63,740 nucleotides of DNA. It comes from Corallococcus interemptor (GTDB lineage: Bacteria; Myxococcota; Myxococcia; Myxococcales; Myxococcaceae). This document shows positions 8,095-16,433 of this stretch, piece by piece. The translations under genes and the position numbers were made by a program. Where the stretch lies: the NCBI RefSeq assembly GCF_003668875.1, contig NZ_RAWM01000041.1, positions 1-63,740 of the forward strand, given 5' to 3'. The notes beneath the pieces were generated by a model that saw only the letters and a program-made list of their open reading frames with translations, ran no database searches and was not told where the DNA came from. Positions within the stretch are counted from its first letter, which is position 1. Every line of letters begins with the position of its first letter.

Positions 8095-9336
8095 ATGTCC
8101 TCGTCCTCCCTGCGCGCATCCCTTTCCTGCCTCCTGCTCGTCGCAGCCGCTTGCAGCAATGCTGGCGCCGGAACGAGCACCGCCGTGGCGGAGTCTCCCT
8201 CCACGTCCTCTCCGGGGACCGTCTCGCAGGCGCCCACCTCTCCCACCACGCCTGTCGTGGAAGAGGTGACGCAGGCGCCAGACACGGAGACGCCCGCGGC
8301 CGAGCCGCCGGTCGTCAGCGCGCCTGCTCCCTCCGCGAGCGTGTGCGCGCCCCTCACCTCGCTGACCAGCCTGACGGGCAACCTGGCGACGTGGCTGCTG
8401 ACGGCCCCCATCACCCCGCCCAACAGCGGCGGCTTCAAGGAGCCGGGCGGCACGGAGCTCGCGGCGTTCGAAGGCGCGTTCCGCACGCTGCTCACTGAAG
8501 GGCCCAACCCGCAGGTGGTGCAGGACCTGGCGAAGCTGGGCTACGGCGTGTCCACCTTCCGCAATGACTCGGGCGGCGGGTGGCTGGTGGTGCGCGAGCA
8601 GGGCCTGCTGCCGCGCGGCGGCGGCACGTTCATCATCAACCTGTTCCCCGCGCGCAACCTGTGGCTGGAGGCGCCTCACGCTGACTCTGATGAGGGCACG
8701 CTGCGTCAGACGGCCTCGCAGCTGGTGACGCTGGGCGCGCGCGCGCTGCTGATTACCGGCAGCAACCGCTGCGCCGTCACCACGGCCAGCCCGTGCAGCG
8801 GCTCCACCAGCGTGTGCGGCACGAAGGGCCTGCGCATCTCCGACACCGCGCACTACGGCAACAACTTCTTCACCGCCGCGCACCGCGCGCTGCGCGACAC
8901 GTACCCGGACGCCATCGCCGCCAGCATCCACGGCATGGACGCGGGTGACGGCCCCGAGGCCGCCGTGGTGAGCGACGGCACCGGGACGCCGCGCCCGGAG
9001 GCGCTCTCCAACCGCCTGCGCGACGCGCTCAACACCCATCTGGCCGGCACGAAGAAGGCCTTCTCCTGCAACTCGGCGGAGGACTCGGGCAAGCACCGGA
9101 CGCTGTGCGGCACCAGCAACGTGCAGGGCCGCATCGACAACGGCGCCGCGGACGCCTGCTACTCGGAGGCCCCCGCCGCCACGGACCGCTTCATCCACCT
9201 GGAGCAGTCCGCCACGCTGCGCGGCACCGGCGCGTCGTCCAGGGCCGTCATGCAGGCGCTCGCGGACACCGTGCCCTGCACGCTCGCCGGCTCCGGCCTG
9301 GGCTGCCAGGCGGTGGCCGCGCAAGACTGCCCGTGA
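8095..9336 (+). CDS. Lipoprotein with putative zinc-dependent hydrolase domain (poly-gamma-glutamate hydrolase / N-formylglutamate amidohydrolase-like)
   Basis: A protein of 413 residues with a lipobox (LLLVAAAC) and a Ser/Thr/Pro-rich linker to about residue 85. The rest is one domain with possible metal ligands H195 (in EAPHADSDEGT), H253 (in DTAHYGNNFF) and H279 (in ASIHGMDAG), then VVSDGT and a late IHLEQS motif. The same order, with the same 26-residue gap between the last two His, occurs in the hydrolase gene at 15372 (H165, H219, H245). Two damaged copies sit in the neighbouring PgsC-like protein. The clan resembles carboxypeptidase-fold amidohydrolases such as poly-gamma-glutamate hydrolases, but the family is not certain. 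It lies just upstream of the PgsC/PgsB-like operon on the same strand. Confidence 0.75.
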   Translation: MSSSSLRASLSCLLLVAAACSNAGAGTSTAVAESPSTSSPGTVSQAPTSPTTPVVEEVTQAPDTETPAAEPPVVSAPAPSASVCAPLTSLTSLTGNLATWLLTAPITPPNSGGFKEPGGTELAAFEGAFRTLLTEGPNPQVVQDLAKLGYGVSTFRNDSGGGWLVVREQGLLPRGGGTFIINLFPARNLWLEAPHADSDEGTLRQTASQLVTLGARALLITGSNRCAVTTASPCSGSTSVCGTKGLRISDTAHYGNNFFTAAHRALRDTYPDAIAASIHGMDAGDGPEAAVVSDGTGTPRPEALSNRLRDALNTHLAGTKKAFSCNSAEDSGKHRTLCGTSNVQGRIDNGAADACYSEAPAATDRFIHLEQSATLRGTGASSRAVMQALADTVPCTLAGSGLGCQAVAAQDCP

Positions 9337-9373
9337 AGTGTCGCGTGGACGACGTCCTCACCTGCCGTGCCAA

Positions 9374-9398
9374 CCTGCTTCGCCTCATGTGAAGCAGG
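9374..9398 (+). terminator. Hairpin after the hydrolase-like lipoprotein gene
   Basis: A perfect 8-bp stem, CCTGCTTC (9374-9381) with GAAGCAGG (9391-9398), and a 9-nt loop. There is no T-run, so it may be a factor-assisted terminator or an mRNA 3' end. The remaining roughly 150 bp up to 9556 would hold the promoter of the polymer operon; no clear consensus boxes were recognised. Confidence 0.4.
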
Positions 9399-9556
9399 CG
9401 GGCTGATCCGTCCCAGGGTCCAGGTCCACTGTCCGCGGCCGGGCATTCAGTGACACTGGAGGCTCGAATTTTCGGTTGGACAGCGGACGCTTCTCGGCAG
9501 GCGAGAGAGGCAACCCTGGTCGGGTCCGGGAGCCTCCCTAGATTCGAGCGGCCACC

Positions 9557-12500
9557 ATGGCGCTCCTTTCGACCCTGACACTCTTTCCGGCCTACTCCCT
9601 CGACACCTCCATTCTGGTGGCGGTGCTCGTGGGCGTGCTCATCCTGGCGCTCCTGACGGAGACGCTGGGGTGGGTCTTCGTGGGCCTTGTCGTCCCCGGC
9701 TACCTGGCCTCGGTGTTCGTCATCCACCCCGAGGCGGGCTGCACCGTCGTCGCCGAGTCGCTGCTCACCTACGGCCTGGCGCTGGCGTTCTCCAGTGGAC
9801 TGTCCCGCACGGGCGCCTGGAGTGAGTTCTTCGGCCGGGATCGCTTCTTCGCCGTGGTGCTCGCCAGCGTGGTGGTGCGCGCGGTCAGCGAGACGTGGCT
9901 CTTGCCCGTGCTGGGGCACTGGATGGACGAGCGGTGGGGGACGTCCTTCATCGTCGACCGCAGCCTGCACAGCATCGGCCTGGTGCTGGTGCCGCTCACC
10001 GCGAACGCCTTCTGGAAGCTGAAGCTGCGCCGGGGCCTCTGGCAGGTGTTCGTGCCGGTGGCGCTGACGTACGTCATCCTCCGCTTCGTGCTGCTGCCCG
10101 GCACCAACCTGTCCTTCTCCAGCCTGGAGCTGATGTACGAGGACGTGGCGCAGGACTTCCTGTCCAGCCCCAAGGCCTACATCATCCTGCTGACGACGGC
10201 GTTCCTCGCCGCGCGCTTCAACCTCAAGTACGGCTGGGACTTCAACGGCATCCTCGTGCCCGCGCTGCTGGCGCTCACGTGGCTGGAGCCCCTGAAGCTC
10301 GTGGCCACCCTGGCGGAGGTGCTGCTCCTGGTGGTGGCCGCGAAGGCGGTGCTGTCCGTGCCGGGGCTTCGCACGCTCAACCTGGAGGGCCCGCGCAAGA
10401 CGGTGCTCGTCTTCTGTCTGGGCTTCCTCGTGAAGTGGGGCATCGGCTGGGCCATGGGCGGCCGCATCCCCGGCCTCAAGGTCACGGACCTCTTCGGCTT
10501 CGGCTACCTGGTGCCCACGCTGCTGGCGGTGAAGATGCTGCAGAAGCAGGTGATTGCGCGCGTGCTGCTGCCCACGCTGCACACGTCGCTGGCGGGCTTC
10601 CTCATTGGCAGCCTCGCGGGCTTCGGGCTGTCGCTCATCGAACCGCGTCCGGCCACCGCGCTCACCGCGGAGGCGCCGCGCGAGCACGTGCCCGGCCTGG
10701 GCCTGGACCAGTCTCCGCTGGGTCTGATGGTGATGGGCCGCGCCACGGCGCGCGAAAGCGACGTGGGCGGCCAGTCCCTGCGGCTGAAGCACGGCGACCT
10801 GCGCGCGTACAACGGGCTGTGGAACGGGCTGGACGCGTGGCTGGAGTCGGGCCGCGCGGAGGGCTTCACCGCGCTGAAGACGCAGGCGGTGGCGCTGGGG
10901 CTGGAGCTGCGCGAGCTGCCGAAGCAGGACGGCGCGCCCGCGCGCTATGCGCTGGTGGAGCGCGTGGAGGGCGTTGGCAAGGCGGGCTGGGACACGTCGC
11001 TGCTCGTGCCCGGCGCGCAGGGCCCTGTGCTGGAGGTGCCGCGTCCCCTGACGGAGGCGCCGAGCGCCGAGGCCGCCGCGCTCCTGTGCGAGCGCGTGCA
11101 CTGCCGCGCCGTCATCGTCAGCGGCGTGGATTCCCACCGCGCGGGCCTGGTGCTGGGTGACGCGCTGTCGCAGTCGGAGACGCCGCTGCGCCAGGCGCAC
11201 GACGCGCTGTCGTCACGGGAGCGCGTGCAGCTGCGCGTGGATCCTTCACTCAAGCCGGGCCAGGTGGTGCTGCACACGCCGGACGGCAAGGCGCCGCAGG
11301 GCCTGGACCTGCTGTGGCCGGGCGCGAAGGTGACGGCCGAGCCGCCGCCGGAGCCCGGTGACACCTGGGGCGAGGCGCGCGTGAGCGTGCTGCGCGCGGG
11401 CGCCGCGGACCTGGCCTCGCTGGTGCTGGAGCACGCGCAGCCGCTGGCCGCGCCGATGACGGAGCGCGAGGCGCTGGGGACGCTGATGGTGACGCCGGAG
11501 GTGGCGCGCGTGCCGGCGGTGCGGCCTTCGGACGCGGAGCTGCTGGTGCTGGAGCAGCAGGTGGCGTCGCCGCTGCTGGGCGGCGGGATGGCGGACGTGC
11601 CGCTGGCGCTGCGTCCGCGCTGGGCGGGCGCCATGGCGGCGCTGCTGGGCCTGCGCGTGCACCCGGTGACGGAGTGCGCGGGCGCGAACGGTTGCTGGTG
11701 GGTGACGGACGCGGAAGGCACGCCGGGCCGGCTGGGCGCGGGGCTGCTGGTGCGTCCGGGCGGCTCGCCGCTGGCGCTGGAGGTGCCGTCTCCGGCCCGT
11801 GAGGCGGGCACGCTGCCGGTGGCCGCGGAGCTGTGGCACGAGTCGCGCTCCACCGCGCTGGTGTTCGCCACCGCGTCCGGAGACCTGCCCCACCCTGCCA
11901 CCTTCGGTGAGCTGCGCACGAGCTTCCAGGCGTTCCACCAGGCGGTGCACCGCGCGCTGCCGAAGGAGCAGGGCTGGGTGCTGCACCTGCGCGGCTTCTC
12001 CGGCCGGCCCTCCGTGGAAGCGGACGTGCTGGTGGACGTGGGCAGCCCGGTGCTCACCCCGGCGCAGCGTCCGGCGGACCTGGAGAAGCTGTTGTCGCGG
12101 GAGGGCCCGCTGGGCTGGCTGGGGCAGCGCGTGCGCTACCACGACGGCTCTCCGGAGCTGACGGGCCTCAACGACGCGAGCCCGCAGCAGGTCTTCTCCC
12201 GCACGTTTGGCGGTGCGCGGCTGGCCACGCTGTGGCTGTCCGAGCCGCTGCGCGGCGCCTTCGTGGGCCCCCGGCTGGTGGCGGAGGAGCTGGCCATCAC
12301 GGGCCTCTTGCCCGAGGAGCCGCGCGAGTCTCCCGAGCGCGCGTTGCTGGCGGACCGGCTGGTGGCGCCGACGCAGCCGGTGTCCAGCGCGCTGAAGGAG
12401 CACTTCGCGGAGCTGACCGCCAGCGCGGAGCGCTACGTGGCGCAGCAGAACGTGCATGACCTGCGCGCGCTGGCGCAGACGAAGCGCGTGGGCAACGTGA

Positions 12501-12742
12501 CGCGAGTGGTGAAGTCCGGCTTCAGCGCCGAATACGGCCTGCCCTTCCTCCTGGTGGAAGCGCGGCAGGGCAAGCAGGTGCTGCGCGCCGTCTATTTCCT
12601 TCAGCAGCACCCGTCGCCGGCGAAGCGCGCGGAGCTGACCGCGGGTGACGCGCAGCTCGCGAGCACGGTGGACCTGGCGCTGCGGCACCGCCGTCCGGTG
12701 GTGTTGACCGGGGAAGTCTCCCGCGAAGAGGCCCGTCGATGA
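9557..12742 (+). CDS. PgsC/CapC-like membrane protein, internally duplicated, fused to two degenerate hydrolase-like domains
   Basis: A protein of 1061 residues; Bacillus PgsC/CapC is only about 150. Residues 10-190 match a whole PgsC: GLVVPGYLASVF corresponds to GLVVPGYLGLVF, followed by a GRDRFFAVVLASVVV segment. Residues 200-375 repeat the fold: WDFNGILVPALLAL, then GPRKTVLVFCLGFLVK, then FGYLVPTLLAVKMLQKQ. The membrane core is thus two PgsC units in tandem. After about residue 395 there are two soluble domains related to the hydrolase at 15372. In the first, the ligand His of the VPHP motif is Arg (R496, VPRP); in the second it is Ser (S745, VPSP). The His-Gly motif is also lost (VQLRV and LHLRGF). 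They are probably non-catalytic polymer-binding modules. First gene of the operon; its ATGA overlaps the next start. Confidence 0.88.
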   Translation: MALLSTLTLFPAYSLDTSILVAVLVGVLILALLTETLGWVFVGLVVPGYLASVFVIHPEAGCTVVAESLLTYGLALAFSSGLSRTGAWSEFFGRDRFFAVVLASVVVRAVSETWLLPVLGHWMDERWGTSFIVDRSLHSIGLVLVPLTANAFWKLKLRRGLWQVFVPVALTYVILRFVLLPGTNLSFSSLELMYEDVAQDFLSSPKAYIILLTTAFLAARFNLKYGWDFNGILVPALLALTWLEPLKLVATLAEVLLLVVAAKAVLSVPGLRTLNLEGPRKTVLVFCLGFLVKWGIGWAMGGRIPGLKVTDLFGFGYLVPTLLAVKMLQKQVIARVLLPTLHTSLAGFLIGSLAGFGLSLIEPRPATALTAEAPREHVPGLGLDQSPLGLMVMGRATARESDVGGQSLRLKHGDLRAYNGLWNGLDAWLESGRAEGFTALKTQAVALGLELRELPKQDGAPARYALVERVEGVGKAGWDTSLLVPGAQGPVLEVPRPLTEAPSAEAAALLCERVHCRAVIVSGVDSHRAGLVLGDALSQSETPLRQAHDALSSRERVQLRVDPSLKPGQVVLHTPDGKAPQGLDLLWPGAKVTAEPPPEPGDTWGEARVSVLRAGAADLASLVLEHAQPLAAPMTEREALGTLMVTPEVARVPAVRPSDAELLVLEQQVASPLLGGGMADVPLALRPRWAGAMAALLGLRVHPVTECAGANGCWWVTDAEGTPGRLGAGLLVRPGGSPLALEVPSPAREAGTLPVAAELWHESRSTALVFATASGDLPHPATFGELRTSFQAFHQAVHRALPKEQGWVLHLRGFSGRPSVEADVLVDVGSPVLTPAQRPADLEKLLSREGPLGWLGQRVRYHDGSPELTGLNDASPQQVFSRTFGGARLATLWLSEPLRGAFVGPRLVAEELAITGLLPEEPRESPERALLADRLVAPTQPVSSALKEHFAELTASAERYVAQQNVHDLRALAQTKRVGNVTRVVKSGFSAEYGLPFLLVEARQGKQVLRAVYFLQQHPSPAKRAELTAGDAQLASTVDLALRHRRPVVLTGEVSREEARR

Positions 12743-15375
12743 AGACCCGCAGCCGCGCCCTCGTGGCGCTCCTTGGCCTGATGGTGGGCCTGGCCCTCAT
12801 CTGGGGCGCCAGCTTCGCCGTGCTGGGCAACACCGACACGCCCACCGCGCGGCGCGACGCGAAGTTCGTCAACGCCGAGCGCCTCATCTTCTACCGCCTG
12901 GAGCCGGGCCGGGAGATGCGCGTGCGCGTCCCCGCGGAAGCGGAGGAGCTGCTCATCGTCACGCACGAGCTGCTTCCGGACGGCACGCCCTACGCGCCGG
13001 AGAAGCAGTACCAGTACGGCCTCAAGGCCATCCTGCGCGGTCCGGACGGCGTCCTCCTGGAGCGCTCCATCTTCACGCGCACGCGCCAGAGCAAGGGCCA
13101 GCCGCAGGAGGACGGCACGTTCCTGGAGGAGAGCGCCTTCACCACGCACGCGGCTCAGCAGGTGACGGACGAGCGCGAGTTCGTGCTGCGCCTGCCCAAG
13201 GAGCGGCCGGACTACGCCGTGCTGTACCTGCGGCCCGCGAGCCCCAGCGACACGCTGCTGGCGCGCGTCTACGTCCGCGCGCACCGCACGCTGCCCTTGC
13301 TCGCGTCGCAGAAGCTGGCCCAGGCCCGCGCGGAGGTGCGCGCCGGCCGCGCCACCTTCGAGCCCTTCGAGAAGCTCTCCCCCGACACGCGCCGCTGGCT
13401 GGCGGAGGAGCACTGGGAGCGCCTGAACGCCGAGGGCGAGGCGGGCACCGACTACCAGATTGAGCCCGTCTACCGCACCGCCTACCGGCTGCCGCTGGTG
13501 GAGGCCACCGAGTCCGTGCAGGAGCGCCTGGGCGCGGGCCGCGCCGTGGCCCTCAACGTCACCGGGCCCGCGAAGCCGGTGCTGTGGCTGTGGAGCGACG
13601 CGACGGACGCGAAGGCGCAGCCGCACGGCCCCGTGACGGTGCAGACGCTGTCCGCGGACGGCACTGCGCACACCATGGAGCTGCCGGGCCCCGTGGCGGG
13701 GTCTCCCATGTCGCATCCGCTGGAGCTGCCCGCGGGCGTGCACACGGTGATGGTGCGCAACGACGGCCAGGAGGACCTGCGCTACACGGTGGAGGGCCCG
13801 TTCGAGTCGTGGCTCCTGCCCGCCGAGTCGCGCCCCCAGCCGGGCGTCGCGTCGGAGGGCCGCGTGGCCTTCCTGCCGGACCTGCGCCGCACGGAGGCGT
13901 TCGCCACCGGCCCGGCGTGCCCGGTGCTGGAGCTGGACATCGATCCGCGCATGGACGCGGTGGGGCGGCTGGTGCGCATCGACGCGCGCTCGCTGGACCG
14001 CGCGCCCTCGCGGGAGCCGCTGCACCTGAGCCTCACGGTGCTGGACGCGCAGGGCCAGCCGCTGGGACAGGCCGCGCTGGACGCGACGCCGGAGCCCGCG
14101 CCGTTCGAGAGCGCGGCGCTGGTGCCGCTGCCGGGCGGCGCCCTGCCCTGCACGACCGTGGCGAAGGCGGCGGATGACGCGGGTTCGGCCGGCTCCGGTG
14201 AAGTCACGGATCTGCCGGCGTGGGTGTCGGGTCCGGCGAGCGCCCGGGTGTTCCTGCCCATGGGCGCGCGCAAGCTGCGCGTGGAGGCGCCGCGCGCGAC
14301 CATCGTGCAGCTCTACAGCTTCCTGTCGAGCGGCCAGCCCATCGTGGCGTCCGTGCCGTACACGAGCGACGCGCTGACCGGCGTGCGCTGGCGCAACGCG
14401 CCCGTGGATTCGCGCGCGTGGCACCCCATGCGTCCTGCGAACCTGAGCGCGCTGCTGCAGGGGGGCGCCCGGCTGGAGCTGCTGAGCCAGGTGCGCCTGG
14501 AGCCCGTGGGTCCGGTGGAGGAGTCGCTTCCGCCGACGGGGGACGCGGTGGTGGTGCGTCCCCATGGCTCGCCCGCGGTGGTGGAGGTGCTGGAGTCCGC
14601 GCAGGCGGACACGGTGGACATGGTGAAGGCGCTGTCCACGGTGCTGGAGCCGGGCCGCGCGGTGCGGGCCCGCTTCGACGCGCGCACGCCCACCCGTCCG
14701 GAGGTGCGCCTGTCGCTGAAGGACGCGGCGGCGCTGGGCAACGAGGTGGAGGTGCTGCTCGATGGCGAGCCGCTGCACCGCTTCACCGTGCGCTCCACGC
14801 GGGCTCGGGAGCTGTTGCCGCCGCTGCCGCCGGGGGAGCATGAGGTGCTGCTGCGCTCCTCGGCGCCGGGGCTGACGGCGCTGCTCAACCGGCCTCCGGC
14901 GGCGGGCAGCGGCCTGCGCTCGCGCACGGTGTATCCGGTGGGCCAGGGCGGCCTGCGCGTGCCGGTGCGCAAGACGGGTCCGGGCGCCGTCACCCTCAAC
15001 GTGGTCGTCTACACGCCGGTGGCGGAGGGCGCGACGGAGCCCCAGCTGTCCGTGACGGTGGATGGAGGCAATCCCGTGCGCCGCGCCAGCGTGCTGGTGC
15101 CGCACGTCACGCGCGCCGAGCGCACGGTGGTGCTGCCGGCCTCCGAGCGCGACCCGGCCATGCCGGTGGGCCGTCCGGGCGTGAAGTGGTACGCGCGCAC
15201 CGTGCCGGTGACGCTGGGCGAGGACATCGCGCCGGGCGTGCACACCGTGCGCATCCAGGCGCTGGGCACGGGCCCCATGTGGGCGCGGTTCTTCATGTTC
15301 GGCCAGGCGGTGGAGGACACCGCGCCGCGCATGTGGAACCGGGGTGGCTGGCAGCCGGACGAGGACATGTTGTGA
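12739..15375 (+). CDS. Membrane-anchored beta-rich periplasmic protein of the polymer operon
   Basis: A protein of 878 residues. A single N-terminal membrane helix (ALVALLGLMVGLALIWGASFAVL) anchors a long, almost entirely beta-type region without a recognised family. Repeated patterns such as LPAGVHTVMVRNDGQEDLRYTVEG, IAPGVHTVRIQALG and LPPGEHEVLLRSS (given as short pieces) suggest several immunoglobulin- or carbohydrate-binding-module-like sandwiches. It overlaps the PgsC-like gene by four bases and the hydrolase gene by GTGA, so all three are co-translated. In Bacillus the third component, PgsA/CapA, is also a membrane-anchored extracellular protein. This one could fill that role or link the inner-membrane synthase to the outer-membrane protein; this is inference, as no CapA motifs are seen. 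Confidence 0.85.
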   Translation: MKTRSRALVALLGLMVGLALIWGASFAVLGNTDTPTARRDAKFVNAERLIFYRLEPGREMRVRVPAEAEELLIVTHELLPDGTPYAPEKQYQYGLKAILRGPDGVLLERSIFTRTRQSKGQPQEDGTFLEESAFTTHAAQQVTDEREFVLRLPKERPDYAVLYLRPASPSDTLLARVYVRAHRTLPLLASQKLAQARAEVRAGRATFEPFEKLSPDTRRWLAEEHWERLNAEGEAGTDYQIEPVYRTAYRLPLVEATESVQERLGAGRAVALNVTGPAKPVLWLWSDATDAKAQPHGPVTVQTLSADGTAHTMELPGPVAGSPMSHPLELPAGVHTVMVRNDGQEDLRYTVEGPFESWLLPAESRPQPGVASEGRVAFLPDLRRTEAFATGPACPVLELDIDPRMDAVGRLVRIDARSLDRAPSREPLHLSLTVLDAQGQPLGQAALDATPEPAPFESAALVPLPGGALPCTTVAKAADDAGSAGSGEVTDLPAWVSGPASARVFLPMGARKLRVEAPRATIVQLYSFLSSGQPIVASVPYTSDALTGVRWRNAPVDSRAWHPMRPANLSALLQGGARLELLSQVRLEPVGPVEESLPPTGDAVVVRPHGSPAVVEVLESAQADTVDMVKALSTVLEPGRAVRARFDARTPTRPEVRLSLKDAAALGNEVEVLLDGEPLHRFTVRSTRARELLPPLPPGEHEVLLRSSAPGLTALLNRPPAAGSGLRSRTVYPVGQGGLRVPVRKTGPGAVTLNVVVYTPVAEGATEPQLSVTVDGGNPVRRASVLVPHVTRAERTVVLPASERDPAMPVGRPGVKWYARTVPVTLGEDIAPGVHTVRIQALGTGPMWARFFMFGQAVEDTAPRMWNRGGWQPDEDML

Positions 15376-16427
15376 GGTTCCTCGAGAGGACCGGGTCGTG
15401 GCGCCCGCTGGTGGCAGCGGGAGTCGTGTCCGTGCTGGGCGCCTCCGTGAGCGCCCACGCGCAGACGACCGCGAAGGCAGCGCCAAGGCCGTCACCGCGG
15501 CAGGAGCGCGTGCCCCAGGAGGATCCATCCGTGAACGTGCCCGAGCATTCCGGGTGCCGCGTGGACGCGCGCTTCTCCGGGCTGTGGCCTCGCGTGGACG
15601 CCGTGACGTTCCACCCCACCACGCTGGAGGAGCGGGCCGCGTTCTCGAAGCTCTTGCCCGCGCTGCTCGCCGCCGCGCCGAAGCAGAAGGACGTGCCGCC
15701 GGAGCTGACGAACGTGGCCGCGTCCGTGGGCTTCTTCCTGGAGACGTGGACCACGCCTCGCGACACCTTCTGGGTCCTGCGTGAACGGCCGGACGGCTAC
15801 CACGGCGCGGGCGCGTATGTGATCCGCACGGGGGAGGCTTCCCACGACGTGGTGCAGGTGCCGCACCCGTACTTCGACATCGGCACGGAGGACATCGGCG
15901 CCAGCCTCTTCTCCTGCCCGCCGGAGGGCCACGCGCCGCGCCTGTTCATGACCGCCACCGCGCACCGCTACAAGGGCACGCCCGGTGAGACGCCCGAGGA
16001 CCCGGAGCACCCGGCCGACGTCGCGCACAACCCGGAGCACCTCTTCCAGACCGTGACGGACCTGGCCGCGCGCCAGCTGCCCGCCCTCCGCGTGGTGCAG
16101 CTGCATGGCTTCGGCGAGTCCAAGGTCCAGAAGGGCCGCACGGAGACGCTGGCGGCGGTGGTGAGCGACGGCACGCGCAAGCCCGGGATGTGGGCCCGGA
16201 AGGTGTCTTCACCCCTGGAGGACGTGATGGGTCCCGGAGTGAAGCTGTTCCCGGACGGGGTGCAGGTGCTCGGTGGAACACAGAACGCGCAGGCCCGGCT
16301 GCTCCAGGCCTACCCGCTCGCCCGCTTCCTGCACCTGGAAATGTCATCCCGTACGCGCAAAGCGCTGGCGAGCCCGGCGCGTCTGGACCGGCTGGCCCAG
16401 ATTCTGTTCGCACCCTTGGAGGACTGA
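15372..16427 (+). CDS. Secreted putative zinc-dependent hydrolase of the polymer operon
   Basis: A protein of 351 residues from the GTG at 15372, which overlaps the preceding stop (GTGA) and yields a clean signal peptide ending SAHA before Gln. The domain carries H165 in QVPHPYFDIGTED, H219 in DVAHNPEHLF, H245 in QLHGFGES, a VVSDGTRKP loop and a late FLHLEMSS motif. The three histidines fit metal ligands and are conserved in order and spacing with the lipoprotein at 8095. Poly-gamma-glutamate hydrolases and N-formylglutamate amidohydrolases have a similar His/acidic/His layout. In this operon it would trim, release or turn over the polymer in the periplasm. Family assignment is tentative; export and operon membership are firm. 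Confidence 0.8.
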   Translation: MRFLERTGSWRPLVAAGVVSVLGASVSAHAQTTAKAAPRPSPRQERVPQEDPSVNVPEHSGCRVDARFSGLWPRVDAVTFHPTTLEERAAFSKLLPALLAAAPKQKDVPPELTNVAASVGFFLETWTTPRDTFWVLRERPDGYHGAGAYVIRTGEASHDVVQVPHPYFDIGTEDIGASLFSCPPEGHAPRLFMTATAHRYKGTPGETPEDPEHPADVAHNPEHLFQTVTDLAARQLPALRVVQLHGFGESKVQKGRTETLAAVVSDGTRKPGMWARKVSSPLEDVMGPGVKLFPDGVQVLGGTQNAQARLLQAYPLARFLHLEMSSRTRKALASPARLDRLAQILFAPLED

Positions 16428-16433
16428 GCGCCG

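Noticed and set aside
6199-9324. Minus-strand open frame of about 1040 codons opposite the sedolisin and hydrolase-like genes
   Set aside because: Low-complexity Arg/His/Gly/Ala sequence, no start signal, and both plus-strand genes have intact catalytic motifs.
12601-15528. Minus-strand open frame opposite the 878-residue protein
   Set aside because: Shadow of the real gene; it spans three overlapping plus-strand genes and has no recognisable protein features.
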